A DNA stretch of 64,000 nt from Bacillus sp. SD088. GTDB taxonomy: Bacteria; Bacillota; Bacilli; Bacillales; Bacillaceae_C. Position 1 is the first letter of the stretch. Each line of letters begins with the position of its first letter. Positions 47,867 to 56,819 of this stretch are shown here, piece after piece. The notes beneath the pieces are model-generated. The model had not been told where the DNA came from and did not search any database. It saw nothing but the letters and a program-made list of their open reading frames with translations. Location: positions 22,641 through 86,640 of the forward strand of contig NZ_JADIJK010000025.1 in NCBI RefSeq assembly GCF_017355205.1, in the 5' to 3' direction. A program made the position numbers and the translations under genes.

Positions 47867-48570
47867 ATCTTATCCTTCAATACATAACCGACGCCACGGA
47901 TTGTGTGTATTAGTGAATGTTCATAAGGTTTGTCAATTTTATTTCGCAAATAGCGGATATATACATCCACTATATTGGTATCGCCATAATAGTCATATCC
48001 CCACACATTATTTAATAGCTGCTCCCTATTTAAAACAATTTTTTCATTCTTCATTAAGTAGGTAAGCAGATCAAATTCTCTTGGCGTCAGATCGATGGCA
48101 GCCTCCCCGCGAAAAACCTCCCTAGTTGACTCACTTAACTTTAAATCCCCAACCTGTAACCAATCTTCAATAGCAAGAGACGTGTTTTGTTTCTGGTTTA
48201 ATCTTAAAGCAGCACGAATTCGGGCAAATAATTCCTCGATTTGGAAAGGTTTTGTTAAGTAATCATTAGCACCCAAATCTAACCCAGAGACTTTATCTTC
48301 AACAGAATCTTTTGCAGTTAGTAAAATTACAGGTATCGCTTGATCATGAGTCCTTATTCTACGTAATACTTCTATCCCACTTAAGCCAGGCAACATTACG
48401 TCTAACAGAATAAGATCCCATGATTGTTCACGTATCATCGTTAATCCTTCAAGTCCATCACGTGCCTTGGCGGTTTCATACCCCTCATACGTGAGTTCGA
48501 GTTCCAATAGACGAGCAATTTTCTCCTCGTCCTCAACAATTAGAATTTTACTTTTTAATTCCTCCATCAT
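47863..48570 (-). CDS. OmpR-family response regulator (YkoG-like)
   Basis: This 235-residue regulator has a receiver domain with acidic pocket VEDEEK, phosphoacceptor D57 (LLDVMLPG), and K in LTAKDS, followed by a winged-helix DNA-binding domain ending VDVYIRYLRNKIDKPY and HTIRGVGYVL. It is cotranscribed with the overlapping histidine kinase. Likely targets include the adjacent PepSY genes, inferred from context only. Confidence 0.92.
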   Translation of the reverse strand: MMEELKSKILIVEDEEKIARLLELELTYEGYETAKARDGLEGLTMIREQSWDLILLDVMLPGLSGIEVLRRIRTHDQAIPVILLTAKDSVEDKVSGLDLGANDYLTKPFQIEELFARIRAALRLNQKQNTSLAIEDWLQVGDLKLSESTREVFRGEAAIDLTPREFDLLTYLMKNEKIVLNREQLLNNVWGYDYYGDTNIVDVYIRYLRNKIDKPYEHSLIHTIRGVGYVLKDKI

Positions 48571-48644
48571 TCATCATCCCAATAATTGATTTTTATTTAG
48601 TTTACACTAGAGACATTTTTTTGAAAAGAAAAGCACTAAAAGAA

Positions 48645-48672
48645 AAAGGTTTGCCCAAATTTTGGACAAACC
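48645..48672 (-). terminator. Terminator after the Cys-rich four-helix gene
   Basis: On the minus strand GGTTTGTCC pairs with GGGCAAACC (one G-T pair), followed by TTTTTC. Confidence 0.8.
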
Positions 48673-48686
48673 CTAGCCATTCCCTA

Positions 48687-49019
48687 TTATGAGAGTAGTG
48701 CTTGGCATTCTTCCGCACATTTTAAACAAGCCGCTGCACACTTTTGACAATGATCATGGTTATGTTGTTTACATTCATTGCCACAATCTTTACAAATGGT
48801 TATACAAAGGGTCGCAAGTTCAGCTACATAAGGTGTCCCTCTCGTAATCGCTTGCTCAAAATAGGCACAAATATCGGCACATTCCCTGTCTAATCGAATG
48901 CATTCAACCATCATCTGCAAATCAACTTCTTTTAAACACGCCTGATAACAACTATTACATGCGAGAACACATTCATTTAAGGCGGTTAATACGGACTGGT
49001 ACTCCTGAATCTGATTCAT
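48687..49019 (-). CDS. Cys-rich four-helix-bundle copper-binding protein (DUF326/Csp-like)
   Basis: This 110-residue protein has many regularly spaced cysteines (CVLACNSCYQAC, CIRLDRECADIC, CITICKDCGNEC, CQKCAAACLKCAEEC) and an HNHDH segment. It has the pattern of the YhjQ/DUF326 family and of bacterial Csp copper-storage four-helix bundles, in which the cysteines line the bundle core. No signal peptide is seen, so it would be cytosolic. An AGGAGGGAC site precedes the ATG. It is monocistronic with a terminator. Confidence 0.82.
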   Translation of the reverse strand: MNQIQEYQSVLTALNECVLACNSCYQACLKEVDLQMMVECIRLDRECADICAYFEQAITRGTPYVAELATLCITICKDCGNECKQHNHDHCQKCAAACLKCAEECQALLS

Positions 49020-49103
49020 TTGGTCCCTCCTCCTTTATTTACTAATACTTCTATCCTTATTAGTCTTGATAAAACCCTTTTTCTTATTCTTTCTTAAAAA
49101 GGA

Positions 49104-49210
49104 CGTTCAAAAAGGAAGGATCAAAGGCTAAATTCACGGTGGCAATCGTCATATCTGCACTAGCATATCCTGTGCGGCAAAAATTCCCACTGATTGAAGT
49201 TTCACTTTAT
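49104..49210. repeat. Intergenic repeat with GTTCAAAAAG and ATAAAGTGAA ends
   Basis: The left end GTTCAAAAAGG matches the inverted-end sequence of 6124-6311. The right end, read on the minus strand, is ATAAAGTGAAACTTCAATCA, the end sequence of the second family. The xylB stop codon TAA is part of that end. The element is short and lacks the GGGGG hairpin. Confidence 0.65.
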
Positions 49211-50706
49211 ACGCGAAATGCTTTAAGTTGTTCATTGATTTCTCTCGTTTGCGGATAAATCTCTTGATAGATGGCAAATAACTTTTTATATTTCTCTACA
49301 TTTTCTTGGTTGGGGAGAACTTTCTTCTCTACCTTTAAAAATGTATCAGCACAATTTTTTAGTGATTTAAACCATTTACATCCAAAGGCGGCTATCATAG
49401 CAGCCCCCATGCCTGGCCCTTGCTCACTCGTTAATTTTACAATTTTTGCGTCAAAGATATCCGCTTGAATTTGCAGCCATTCATCACTTTTAGCCCCTCC
49501 GCCAATCGAGATAATTGTATCAATCTGTTTACCATTTTTTCGGAAGATATCGATTGACTCATTCAATGAAAAAGTAATGCCTTCTAACACAGCACGAACA
49601 AAATCTTTTCGCTGATGAGAACCGTCCATTCCAATAAAGCTGCCCCGTATCGCAGCGTCTCCATAAGGCGTTCTCTCTCCTACTATATATGGGGTAAAGA
49701 ACAAGCCCTTCGATCCTACCGGTACCGTATGAAGATCTGCTAGCAAATCATCAAATGATATTGCTGGAGCAAATACGTCTTTGAACCAGCTTAAGCTGTA
49801 TCCAGCTGCTAATGTGACGCCCATCGTATAATAGGCGTTAGGGGCGCCGTGGTTAAAATAATGAACCTTCCCTTGGAAATCTTTCTTATCACTTTCTTCA
49901 TAAGACAACACAACACCAGAGGTACCGATACTGCACAGTGTCTGACCGTCTTCAAGTATTCCCGCTCCGACTGCGCCACAAGCATTATCAGCTCCCCCCG
50001 CAAACACGCGAGTGGAAGAGGATAAGCCTGTTGCCTTTGCCATTTCCGCTTGTATAGTTCCCACTTCATCAGAAGCTTCTATCAATGGTGGGCAAAGTGC
50101 TGGATCTATTCCAACTAAGTTACATATTTCTTCGCTCCACGCTTTCTCCCTTATATTCAACAAAAGCGTTCCAGCAGCATCCGAGTAATCCATATGAATG
50201 TGTCCAGTTAATTTATATCGTATATAATCCTTTGGAAGTACGAAGGTTGTCGCCTTCGCAAATATATCCGGCTCATGCTTCTTTACCCATAATATTTTCG
50301 GTAATGTAAACCCTTCTAAAGCGGGATTTTTTGTAATTGCAAGCAGACGGTCTTTGCCTACTTGTTCATAGATTTGCTGGCATTCAGCTGTTGTTCGCGT
50401 ATCATTCCAGAGGATTGCAGGACGCAAAACCTCATTATTTTCATCTAGCAATACAAGTCCATGCATTTGACCAGAGAAGCTAATCCCTTCAATCTCCTCT
50501 ATATCGCCAGTAAACTTCTGCAAGAGATCAGACAATCCCTTGATTGTCTGATCGACCCAATCCTCTGGATGTTGCTCACTATAGCCTGTTTTTTCCTGAT
50601 AAAGTGGATAAGGCTTGGAAACCTCTTCTACCACTTCACCCATTTGGTCCACTAATAAAATTTTCACAGCACTTGTGCCCAAATCAACACCGATCACATA
50701 TTTCAT
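49207..50706 (-). CDS. xylB: Xylulokinase
   Basis: XylB phosphorylates D-xylulose for the pentose phosphate pathway. The 499-residue FGGY kinase has the N-terminal phosphate motif DLGTSAVKILL, SGQMHGLVLLD, the substrate region LWNDTRT, and the C-terminal GGGAKSDEWLQIQADIF. It starts 27 bases after xylA. Its TAA stop is embedded in the end of a repeat. Expression should follow the xylA promoter. Confidence 0.95.
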   Translation of the reverse strand: MKYVIGVDLGTSAVKILLVDQMGEVVEEVSKPYPLYQEKTGYSEQHPEDWVDQTIKGLSDLLQKFTGDIEEIEGISFSGQMHGLVLLDENNEVLRPAILWNDTRTTAECQQIYEQVGKDRLLAITKNPALEGFTLPKILWVKKHEPDIFAKATTFVLPKDYIRYKLTGHIHMDYSDAAGTLLLNIREKAWSEEICNLVGIDPALCPPLIEASDEVGTIQAEMAKATGLSSSTRVFAGGADNACGAVGAGILEDGQTLCSIGTSGVVLSYEESDKKDFQGKVHYFNHGAPNAYYTMGVTLAAGYSLSWFKDVFAPAISFDDLLADLHTVPVGSKGLFFTPYIVGERTPYGDAAIRGSFIGMDGSHQRKDFVRAVLEGITFSLNESIDIFRKNGKQIDTIISIGGGAKSDEWLQIQADIFDAKIVKLTSEQGPGMGAAMIAAFGCKWFKSLKNCADTFLKVEKKVLPNQENVEKYKKLFAIYQEIYPQTREINEQLKAFRV

Positions 50707-50733
50707 CGTGTCACCTTCATCCCTCTATTACGT

Positions 50734-52059
50734 TTACTCACCAGCAAATGCTGTTAATAAATATTGATTAATCGTTGCTTTAATTTTTTCTAGACGTCCT
50801 GATTGATGCTGAATGTCCTTTAGTCCTAATGCATATTCTTCAAGTTGATGGAAATCAGTTTTTCCTTGAACGATATCAAGACCAATTCCCTCCTTAAAAC
50901 TGCTATAGCGCTCTTCAATCACATGATCAAGCACCTTATCATCAACTAATTTTTGTGCGACTTTAAGTCCGACAGCAAATCCGTCCATCCCGGCAATATG
51001 AGCGTGGAATAAATCTTCCGGTTCGAAGGAACCACGTCGAACCTTTGCATCAAAGTTTAAACCACCCTTGCCTAGACCGCCATTTTTAATAATTTCGTAC
51101 ATAGCGAGAGTAGTAGAATAAAGATCAGTCGGAAACTCATCTGTATCCCATCCTAGTAACGGATGGCCTTGGTTTGCGTCTACTGAACCTAGCATTCCAT
51201 GGATCCGAGCATAATGTAATTCATGCTCAAACGTATGACCTGCAAGTGTCGCATGGTTCGCTTCAATATTAAACTTAAAATCGTTTTGGAGACCGTAATT
51301 TTGTAAAAATGCATAGCCGCTTGCCACATCAAAATCATACTGGTGTGTAGTTGGTTCTTTTGGTTTTGGTTCAATAAGGAATTGACCGTTAAAACCAATT
51401 TCTTTAGCATAGTCTACAGCCATATGGAAGAAACGACCAAGATTATCCAGTTCAAGCTTCATATCTGTATTAAGAAGCGTTTCGTATCCCTCACGACCTC
51501 CCCAGAATACATAGTTCTCTGCCCCTAATTCTTGGGCAATTTCTAACCCTTTCTTCACCTTTGCTGCAGAGTAGGCAAATACATCCGCATGATTAGAAGA
51601 AGCAGCACCATGAATAAAGCGTGGATGTGTGAAATTATTAGCTGTATTCCAAAGCAATTTTGTTTTGCTATCTTTCATATAATCTTTCATCATGGAAACG
51701 ATTGTATCTAAATTTTGGTACGTTTCCTTCAAGCTATTTCCTTCAGGAGCTATATCTACATCATGGAAACAAAAATAAGGAACAGTTAATTTTTCAAAGA
51801 ACTCAAAGGCAGCTTCAAGACGAGCTTTGGCAAGATCCATTCCATCATATTGATCCCAAGGTCTTTGCATCGTCCCAACTCCAAATGGATCTGAACCATC
51901 TGCCACAAATGTATGCCAATAGGCTACTCCAAATCGCAAGTATTCCTCCATCGTTTTACCTGCAATGACTTCTTTTGAGTTATAAAATTTAAATGCATAT
52001 GGATTCGTTGATTTCGGTCCTTCATAATTAATTTTACCAATGTTATTAAAATAGCTCAT
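50734..52059 (-). CDS. xylA: Xylose isomerase
   Basis: XylA converts D-xylose to D-xylulose. The 441-residue class II enzyme has the catalytic [19 protein letters not shown], the metal-binding [13 protein letters not shown] and ANHATLAGH segments, and [17 protein letters not shown]. The ATG at 52059 has AAGGAGG seven bases upstream; an open frame ten codons longer lacks a site. It is the first gene of xylAB and divergent from xylR. Confidence 0.96.
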   Translation of the reverse strand: MSYFNNIGKINYEGPKSTNPYAFKFYNSKEVIAGKTMEEYLRFGVAYWHTFVADGSDPFGVGTMQRPWDQYDGMDLAKARLEAAFEFFEKLTVPYFCFHDVDIAPEGNSLKETYQNLDTIVSMMKDYMKDSKTKLLWNTANNFTHPRFIHGAASSNHADVFAYSAAKVKKGLEIAQELGAENYVFWGGREGYETLLNTDMKLELDNLGRFFHMAVDYAKEIGFNGQFLIEPKPKEPTTHQYDFDVASGYAFLQNYGLQNDFKFNIEANHATLAGHTFEHELHYARIHGMLGSVDANQGHPLLGWDTDEFPTDLYSTTLAMYEIIKNGGLGKGGLNFDAKVRRGSFEPEDLFHAHIAGMDGFAVGLKVAQKLVDDKVLDHVIEERYSSFKEGIGLDIVQGKTDFHQLEEYALGLKDIQHQSGRLEKIKATINQYLLTAFAGE

Positions 52060-52088
52060 ATTGAAACCTCCTTGAAATTTAAGTATCA

Positions 52089-52102
52089 TGTAAATGTTTG
52101 CA
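52089..52102 (-). promoter_or_regulatory. Candidate cre (CcpA) site in the xylA leader
   Basis: TGTAAATGTTTGCA matches the cre consensus TGWNANCGNTNWCA at all but two specified positions. It lies just downstream of the xylA -10, a position suited to carbon catabolite repression. This is a pattern match only. Confidence 0.45.
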
Positions 52103-52107
52103 ATTGC

Positions 52108-52158
52108 ATTATAACAATCATTCAGAAGTTTGTCTATCGGATAAACTAAGTGTATACT
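52108..52158. promoter_or_regulatory. Divergent xylA/xylR promoters sharing a XylR operator
   Basis: The xylA promoter (minus) is TAGACA (52136-52131), 17 bases, TATAAT (52113-52108). The xylR promoter (plus) is TTGTCT (52130-52135), 17 bases, TATACT (52153-52158). The two -35 elements lie on the same bases. The imperfect inverted repeat AGTTTGTC...GATAAACT (about 52126-52148) covers both and resembles Bacillus xylO. One bound XylR would block both genes. Confidence 0.8.
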
Positions 52159-52190
52159 AATGATGATTAAAATCGAAAGAGTTGAAAAGT

Positions 52191-53372
52191 ATGAAGAGTG
52201 AAAAGACTTGGAACCAACATGTCGTCAAAAAGGAAAATAAATTTTTAGTCTTTAAAACGATTATCCAATCCTCCCCTATTTCAAGAGCGGAAATTGCAAC
52301 GAAAACTGGGCTTAATAAAGGAACGGTTTCTTCCCTTGTCCACGAGTTAATAGAAGAAGAGTTTATTTATGAATCAGGTCCAGGTGAATCAAGTGGTGGG
52401 AGAAGACCCGTTATGCTTCTCTTTAACAAAACCGCTGGCTATTCCATTGGAATTAACATTGGTGTCAATTATTTACTTGGTGTTTTAACTGATTTAACTG
52501 GGCATATCCATATAGAAAAACAGATAAAAATTCATTCCCAATCATTTGAAATATGGAAAGAGAAACTTTTTGCAATGATACGAGATTTAATCCACTCTAC
52601 ACCAAAAAGTCCTTATAGTATTATTGGCATAGGAGTAGGTGTCCCAGGAACAGTTAATAAATCTGGAAAAGTATTACTCGCCCCTAATCTATCCTGGAAA
52701 AATATTGAACTCCAATCCATATTGGAAGAAGAATTCAAAATCCCGACGATTATCGAAAATGAAGCCAACGCTGGTGCTTACGGAGAAAAAAAGTATGGTG
52801 TTGGCAAAGATTCAAAACATTTGATTTATGTAAGTGTTGGCATCGGTATCGGAGTAGGAATGATCTTAAATGGCCAGTTATATAAAGGCAATAAAGGCTT
52901 TTCTGGAGAACTTGGCCATATGTCGATTAATGTAAATGGGGATCTTTGTCGTTGTGGAAATAAAGGCTGTTGGGAACTATATGCCTCAGAACAGGCGCTT
53001 ATTCAACAAGCAAAAACATTAAGCCTCCTTCCAGCTAACCAGACTGACCTTTCACTTGAATATATAGTAGAGCTTGCCGAAAGCGGTAATGAACATGCCA
53101 TCTATTTATTTCATGAAATCGGGGAGTATCTGGGGGTAGGGATAAATAATATCATTAATATTTTTAATCCTCAGGAGATTGTCATCGGAAACCGAATGGC
53201 TAGTACAAAAAAATGGATTCAACCATCATTAGAAAAACAATTAGCTAACCGTATTCAATTCTTTCAAAAACATGATTTGCAAATTAAATTCTCGAAGCTT
53301 TCCTCCTACTCTGCCGCATTGGGAGCCGCAGCCTTTTCAACAGAAAACTTTTTAAAAGTGAAGAATAAGTAA
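52191..53372 (+). CDS. xylR: Xylose operon repressor (ROK family)
   Basis: XylR represses xylAB and itself without xylose. The 393-residue protein has an N-terminal winged helix-turn-helix ([20 protein letters not shown]) and a ROK domain with [22 protein letters not shown] and the zinc-binding [10 protein letters not shown]. The ATG at 52191 has AAAGAG nine bases upstream; a TTG three codons earlier is possible. It is divergent from xylA with a shared operator, and a terminator follows. Confidence 0.94.
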   Translation: MKSEKTWNQHVVKKENKFLVFKTIIQSSPISRAEIATKTGLNKGTVSSLVHELIEEEFIYESGPGESSGGRRPVMLLFNKTAGYSIGINIGVNYLLGVLTDLTGHIHIEKQIKIHSQSFEIWKEKLFAMIRDLIHSTPKSPYSIIGIGVGVPGTVNKSGKVLLAPNLSWKNIELQSILEEEFKIPTIIENEANAGAYGEKKYGVGKDSKHLIYVSVGIGIGVGMILNGQLYKGNKGFSGELGHMSINVNGDLCRCGNKGCWELYASEQALIQQAKTLSLLPANQTDLSLEYIVELAESGNEHAIYLFHEIGEYLGVGINNIINIFNPQEIVIGNRMASTKKWIQPSLEKQLANRIQFFQKHDLQIKFSKLSSYSAALGAAAFSTENFLKVKNK

Positions 53373-53449
53373 AGAATAGAGCACGCGGAACATTCCCATC
53401 TACCCACGGAAAGCGAGTGGTATCATCATAAAGCCCCTTTTCTACATGC

Positions 53450-53499
53450 AGCATCCAAAAGCCAGTTCTATGACTTTTGGATGCTTCTTGCTTTTTTTG
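53450..53499 (+). terminator. Terminator after xylR
   Basis: GCATCCAAAAG pairs with CTTTTGGATGC around 12 bases, followed by a T-rich tract (TTCTTGCTTTTTTTG). Confidence 0.85.
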
Positions 53500-53670
53500 A
53501 ATTTTTTTCTATGAACAACGGCCACTTTTTGGATATAATGATGTTTATGGCAATCAAATTAATTGCCAAATATTGTAGAAAAATGGCATGATTACCTTTG
53601 GACAATTTTAAACATGGTAATGGTTGCTATTCAGAATCAATCATGGTAATATCATTAAAGATACTACATT

Positions 53671-53699
53671 TTGTGTTTTAATAGCAAACACCATACTAT
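53671..53699 (+). promoter_or_regulatory. Promoter of the riboswitch-ribonucleotide reductase operon
   Basis: TTGTGT, a 17-base spacer and TACTAT lie just upstream of the cobalamin aptamer. The bases between the xylR terminator and this promoter show nothing else recognisable. Confidence 0.65.
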
Positions 53700-53710
53700 A
53701 TATTGATTTC

Positions 53711-53980
53711 AACAAATAAAGGCGCCTGTTAAGGCTTTAAAAGGGAATCCGGTGGAATTCCGGGACTGTCCCCGCAACTGTAAATGCGAACGAACGGATT
53801 CGCCACTGGTTCGACAAAACTCGAACTGGGAAGGCCCCAGTAGGATGAAGCATGAGTCAGGAGACCTACCTTTATTTGTCGGAGTTTCATTTCTTCGGGG
53901 AGCAAGAAGGTGAAGCGATAGTGAATATATGCCTTTCTTTCCTATCGTTTAATTCGCCTTTTTCTATGGCGAATTTTTTT
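53711..53980 (+). promoter_or_regulatory. Cobalamin riboswitch controlling a class I ribonucleotide reductase
   Basis: The aptamer (53711-53881) has P1 arms ACAAATAAAGG / CCTTTATTTGT, AAAGGGAATCCGGTG, the core GGGACTGTCCCCGCAACTG, GCCACTG, GGGAAGGCCCC, and the B12 box GCATGAGTCAGGAGACCT. A terminator hairpin AATTCGCC / GGCGAATT with T7 is at 53951-53980. The upstream strand GGTGAAGCGATAG can pair with CTATCG and ATTCGCC, forming an antiterminator. Cobalamin should therefore switch the operon off. Confidence 0.95.
53951..53980 (+). terminator. Cobalamin riboswitch terminator
   Basis: AATTCGCC pairs with GGCGAATT around nine bases, followed by T7. It is mutually exclusive with the antiterminator formed by 53910-53950 sequences. 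Confidence 0.88.
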
Positions 53981-54117
53981 ATTTACTTCACCCTGTCCAT
54001 AAGTTTTGCGTAGAATGCAACAAGAATATTTTACTCTTACACAAGGTGTACTACACCCCTCCCCAAAGATAGCTGAGTTTTTCTGATTTTATTCTATTGA
54101 TAGAAAGGTGATTATCA

Positions 54118-56391
54118 TTGACTACAATTATTTCAAAACAAGAAGAAACACTTCCTACCCACTTTAACCAGGAGCGAATCCAAGCATACATTCAAAAAGT
54201 TACTTCTATTCAATCCCAGGAATACATCGATAAAGTAATCCGAGCTATTGAAGCAAAAGCACAAATTAACACCGATGAGGTCACTTCCATCTTAATTAAT
54301 GCCGCATTAGAAAATGTGGATGAAGTCAATACTGAATGGAGTTTCGAAGCAGCGAAAATCTATTTACACAAACTCTATAGACAAGCGAGATTTCATCGCG
54401 GATATGATCAGGAACAGAAATACGGTGATTTCTATTCCTTATTAAAACAGTTAACCGATAAGGGGATTTACACACCACAGCTTCTAGAAAAATATGAAAA
54501 GGCAGAAATTGAACGCATTTCCACTTTATTGGATCCTGAAAAAGATTTATTATTTGATTACATCGGTTTACACACGCTAGCAACGCGATATTTAGCAACA
54601 GATCATCAAAAAAATACATATGAGCTACCACAAGAGCGTTGGTTAGTGATCTCCATGCATTTGATGCAAGATGAGCCAAGGGAGAAACGATTTGCACTGA
54701 TCGCAGAAGCTTACTGGGCTTTATCTAATCTCTACATGACTGTAGCAACCCCTACACTCGCAAATGCTGGACTTGCTCATGGCCAATTATCTAGTTGTTT
54801 TATTGACACAGTCGAAGACTCCCTTATTGGCATATACAATAGCAATACAGATGTCGCTCGTCTTTCGAAAGATGGCGGTGGTATTGGGGTCTATATGGGA
54901 AAAGTTAGAAGTCGAGGCTCATCCATAAAAGGTTTTAAAGGAGCATCCTCTGGTGTACTGCCATGGATTAAACAGTTAAACAATACAGCCGTTAGCGTGG
55001 ACCAACTTGGTCGTAGAAAAGGTGCTATTGCCGTCTATCTAGATGTATGGCATGCTGATATTTTGTCATTTTTGGATTTAAAATTGAATAATGGTGATGA
55101 AAGGCAACGAGCACATGATATTTTTACCGGTGTATGTCTACCTGATCTTTTTATGGAGAAAGTAGAGAATCGTGAGGATTGGTTCTTATTTGATCCGCAT
55201 GAGGTGAGAAATCTATTAGGCTTTTCTCTCGAAGATTATTATGATGAACAAAGAGGAAATGGTAGCTTTCGAGAAAAGTATGAGGAATGTATCCAACATC
55301 CACAATTAAAGAAAACGAAAATTCCTGCTATTCAAATCATGGTACGTATCATGAAATCTCAGCTTGAAACAGGCACACCTTTTATGTTTTATCGCGATGA
55401 AGTGAATCGAAAAAATCCAAATAAACATGCTGGAATGGTCTATTCAAGTAATCTATGTACAGAAATCATGCAAAATATGTCTCCTACTCTTCAATCAGAA
55501 GAAATTGTAGAAGATGGAACTATTATCACGTATAAAAAACCAGGGGATTTTGTCGTATGTAATCTTTCCTCTATTAATCTTGGCAGAACGGTTCAGTTGG
55601 ATGATGATGAGCAAGAAGTTTTACAACGTCTCATTCCTATTCAGGTTCGGATGCTGGATAATGTCATTGATCTTAACACGATTGATGTTAAGCAAGCGAT
55701 GATCACCAATAAAAAATATCGCGCGATTGGCTTAGGAACGTTTGGATGGCATCATATCTTGGCTCTGAAAAACCTGAAGTGGGAATCCAAGGAAGCTGTT
55801 GAATTTGCCGATCAATTATATGAACGTATTTCAAAGTTGACCATTCAAGCGAGCATTGACTTGGCAAAAGAAAAAGGTGCCTATCCAATGTTTGCGGGAA
55901 GTGACTGGCAAACTGGCCAGTATTTTCAACAGCGAGGCTATGAAAATGATGAAGAGTGGCGTTCCATTATGGATGAGGCCGCAACCTTCGGATTAAGAAA
56001 TGGTTATTTAATGGCCGTTGCTCCAAACTCCAGTACTTCTGTTATTGCGGGTTCAACAGCTAGTATCGATCCAATTTTCAAACCTTTTTATTATGAAGAA
56101 AAGAAAGACTACAAATTACCATTCGTAGCACCTGACTTAAATCATCGTACGTATGATGTGTATCGACGCTCAGCTTATATTGTGGATCAACGATGGTCTA
56201 TACAGCAAAATGCTGCTAGACAACATCATATTGATCAATCGATCTCTTTTAACTTCTATGTACCAAATAATATTAAGGCAAAAGTGTTGCTTGATTTACA
56301 TTTACAAGCCTGGGATTCAGGTTTAAAAACCACTTACTATGTGCGCTCTACGGCTTCAGATATTGAGGAGTGTGAATGGTGCGAATCTTAA
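54118..56391 (+). CDS. Class I ribonucleoside-diphosphate reductase, alpha (catalytic) subunit
   Basis: This 757-residue alpha subunit makes deoxyribonucleotides with its beta partner. It has the redox Cys in HGQLSSCFIDT, the thiyl-radical Cys with its Asn and Glu in SSNLCTEIM, the partner Cys in VVCNLSSINLG, and the C-terminal transfer pair EECEWCES. A partial ATP-cone-like helix region is at the N-terminus. The start is a TTG with AAAGGTG upstream. It is longer than B. subtilis NrdE (about 700). It leads the operon with a flavodoxin and beta subunit and is under a cobalamin riboswitch, though the enzyme itself uses no B12. Whether it is subclass Ia or Ib is unclear. Confidence 0.92.
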   Translation: MTTIISKQEETLPTHFNQERIQAYIQKVTSIQSQEYIDKVIRAIEAKAQINTDEVTSILINAALENVDEVNTEWSFEAAKIYLHKLYRQARFHRGYDQEQKYGDFYSLLKQLTDKGIYTPQLLEKYEKAEIERISTLLDPEKDLLFDYIGLHTLATRYLATDHQKNTYELPQERWLVISMHLMQDEPREKRFALIAEAYWALSNLYMTVATPTLANAGLAHGQLSSCFIDTVEDSLIGIYNSNTDVARLSKDGGGIGVYMGKVRSRGSSIKGFKGASSGVLPWIKQLNNTAVSVDQLGRRKGAIAVYLDVWHADILSFLDLKLNNGDERQRAHDIFTGVCLPDLFMEKVENREDWFLFDPHEVRNLLGFSLEDYYDEQRGNGSFREKYEECIQHPQLKKTKIPAIQIMVRIMKSQLETGTPFMFYRDEVNRKNPNKHAGMVYSSNLCTEIMQNMSPTLQSEEIVEDGTIITYKKPGDFVVCNLSSINLGRTVQLDDDEQEVLQRLIPIQVRMLDNVIDLNTIDVKQAMITNKKYRAIGLGTFGWHHILALKNLKWESKEAVEFADQLYERISKLTIQASIDLAKEKGAYPMFAGSDWQTGQYFQQRGYENDEEWRSIMDEAATFGLRNGYLMAVAPNSSTSVIAGSTASIDPIFKPFYYEEKKDYKLPFVAPDLNHRTYDVYRRSAYIVDQRWSIQQNAARQHHIDQSISFNFYVPNNIKAKVLLDLHLQAWDSGLKTTYYVRSTASDIEECEWCES

Positions 56392-56819
56392 TTTGTTATG
56401 CCAGCTATAGCGGTAATACAAAGGAAGTCGCTGAATTAATTAATCATAAGCTACAACAGGAAGGCATTTGTACGGAACAATATTGGATTGGTACAGGTAG
56501 AATTCCAGATCCAGCTGCATTCGATGCAATGCTTATCGGTACGTTTACATGGGATAGAGGCGGAACACCTGAAGAGATAAAAGAGTTTGTATACGAGATT
56601 GGCTATAAACCTCCCTCTGTGTTTGTCTTTGGAACAGGTGATACCCAATTTGGTGGAGATGACTTATTTTGCCATGCGGCTGTAAAATTGGCTAAATTCT
56701 ATCACTCTCCCCTTCCCCCTTTGAAAATCGAACAAAGTCCTAGAGGATCACAAGAAGAAAAAGTGATCCGCTGGACGGAAGGAGTTATTAAACATTGTCC
56801 ACTACACTTAGTAAAGTAA
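56376..56819 (+). CDS. Flavodoxin of the ribonucleotide reductase operon (NrdI-like role)
   Basis: This 147-residue flavodoxin has the FMN phosphate loop YASYSGNTKEV at the N-terminus, TFTWDRGGTPEE, and FGTGDTQFGGDD. It starts inside the end of the alpha gene and runs into the beta gene, so all three are tightly coupled. In class Ib systems NrdI helps assemble the dimanganese-tyrosyl radical. This protein is longer and reads as a general flavodoxin, so an NrdI-like job is inferred from position. Confidence 0.82.
   Translation: MVRILICYASYSGNTKEVAELINHKLQQEGICTEQYWIGTGRIPDPAAFDAMLIGTFTWDRGGTPEEIKEFVYEIGYKPPSVFVFGTGDTQFGGDDLFCHAAVKLAKFYHSPLPPLKIEQSPRGSQEEKVIRWTEGVIKHCPLHLVK

Noticed and set aside
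53711..53980. Cobalamin riboswitch as control of a B12 uptake gene or class II reductase
   Set aside because: The downstream alpha and beta subunits are class I, with metal ligands and radical tyrosine present; no B12 transport gene is in the window.
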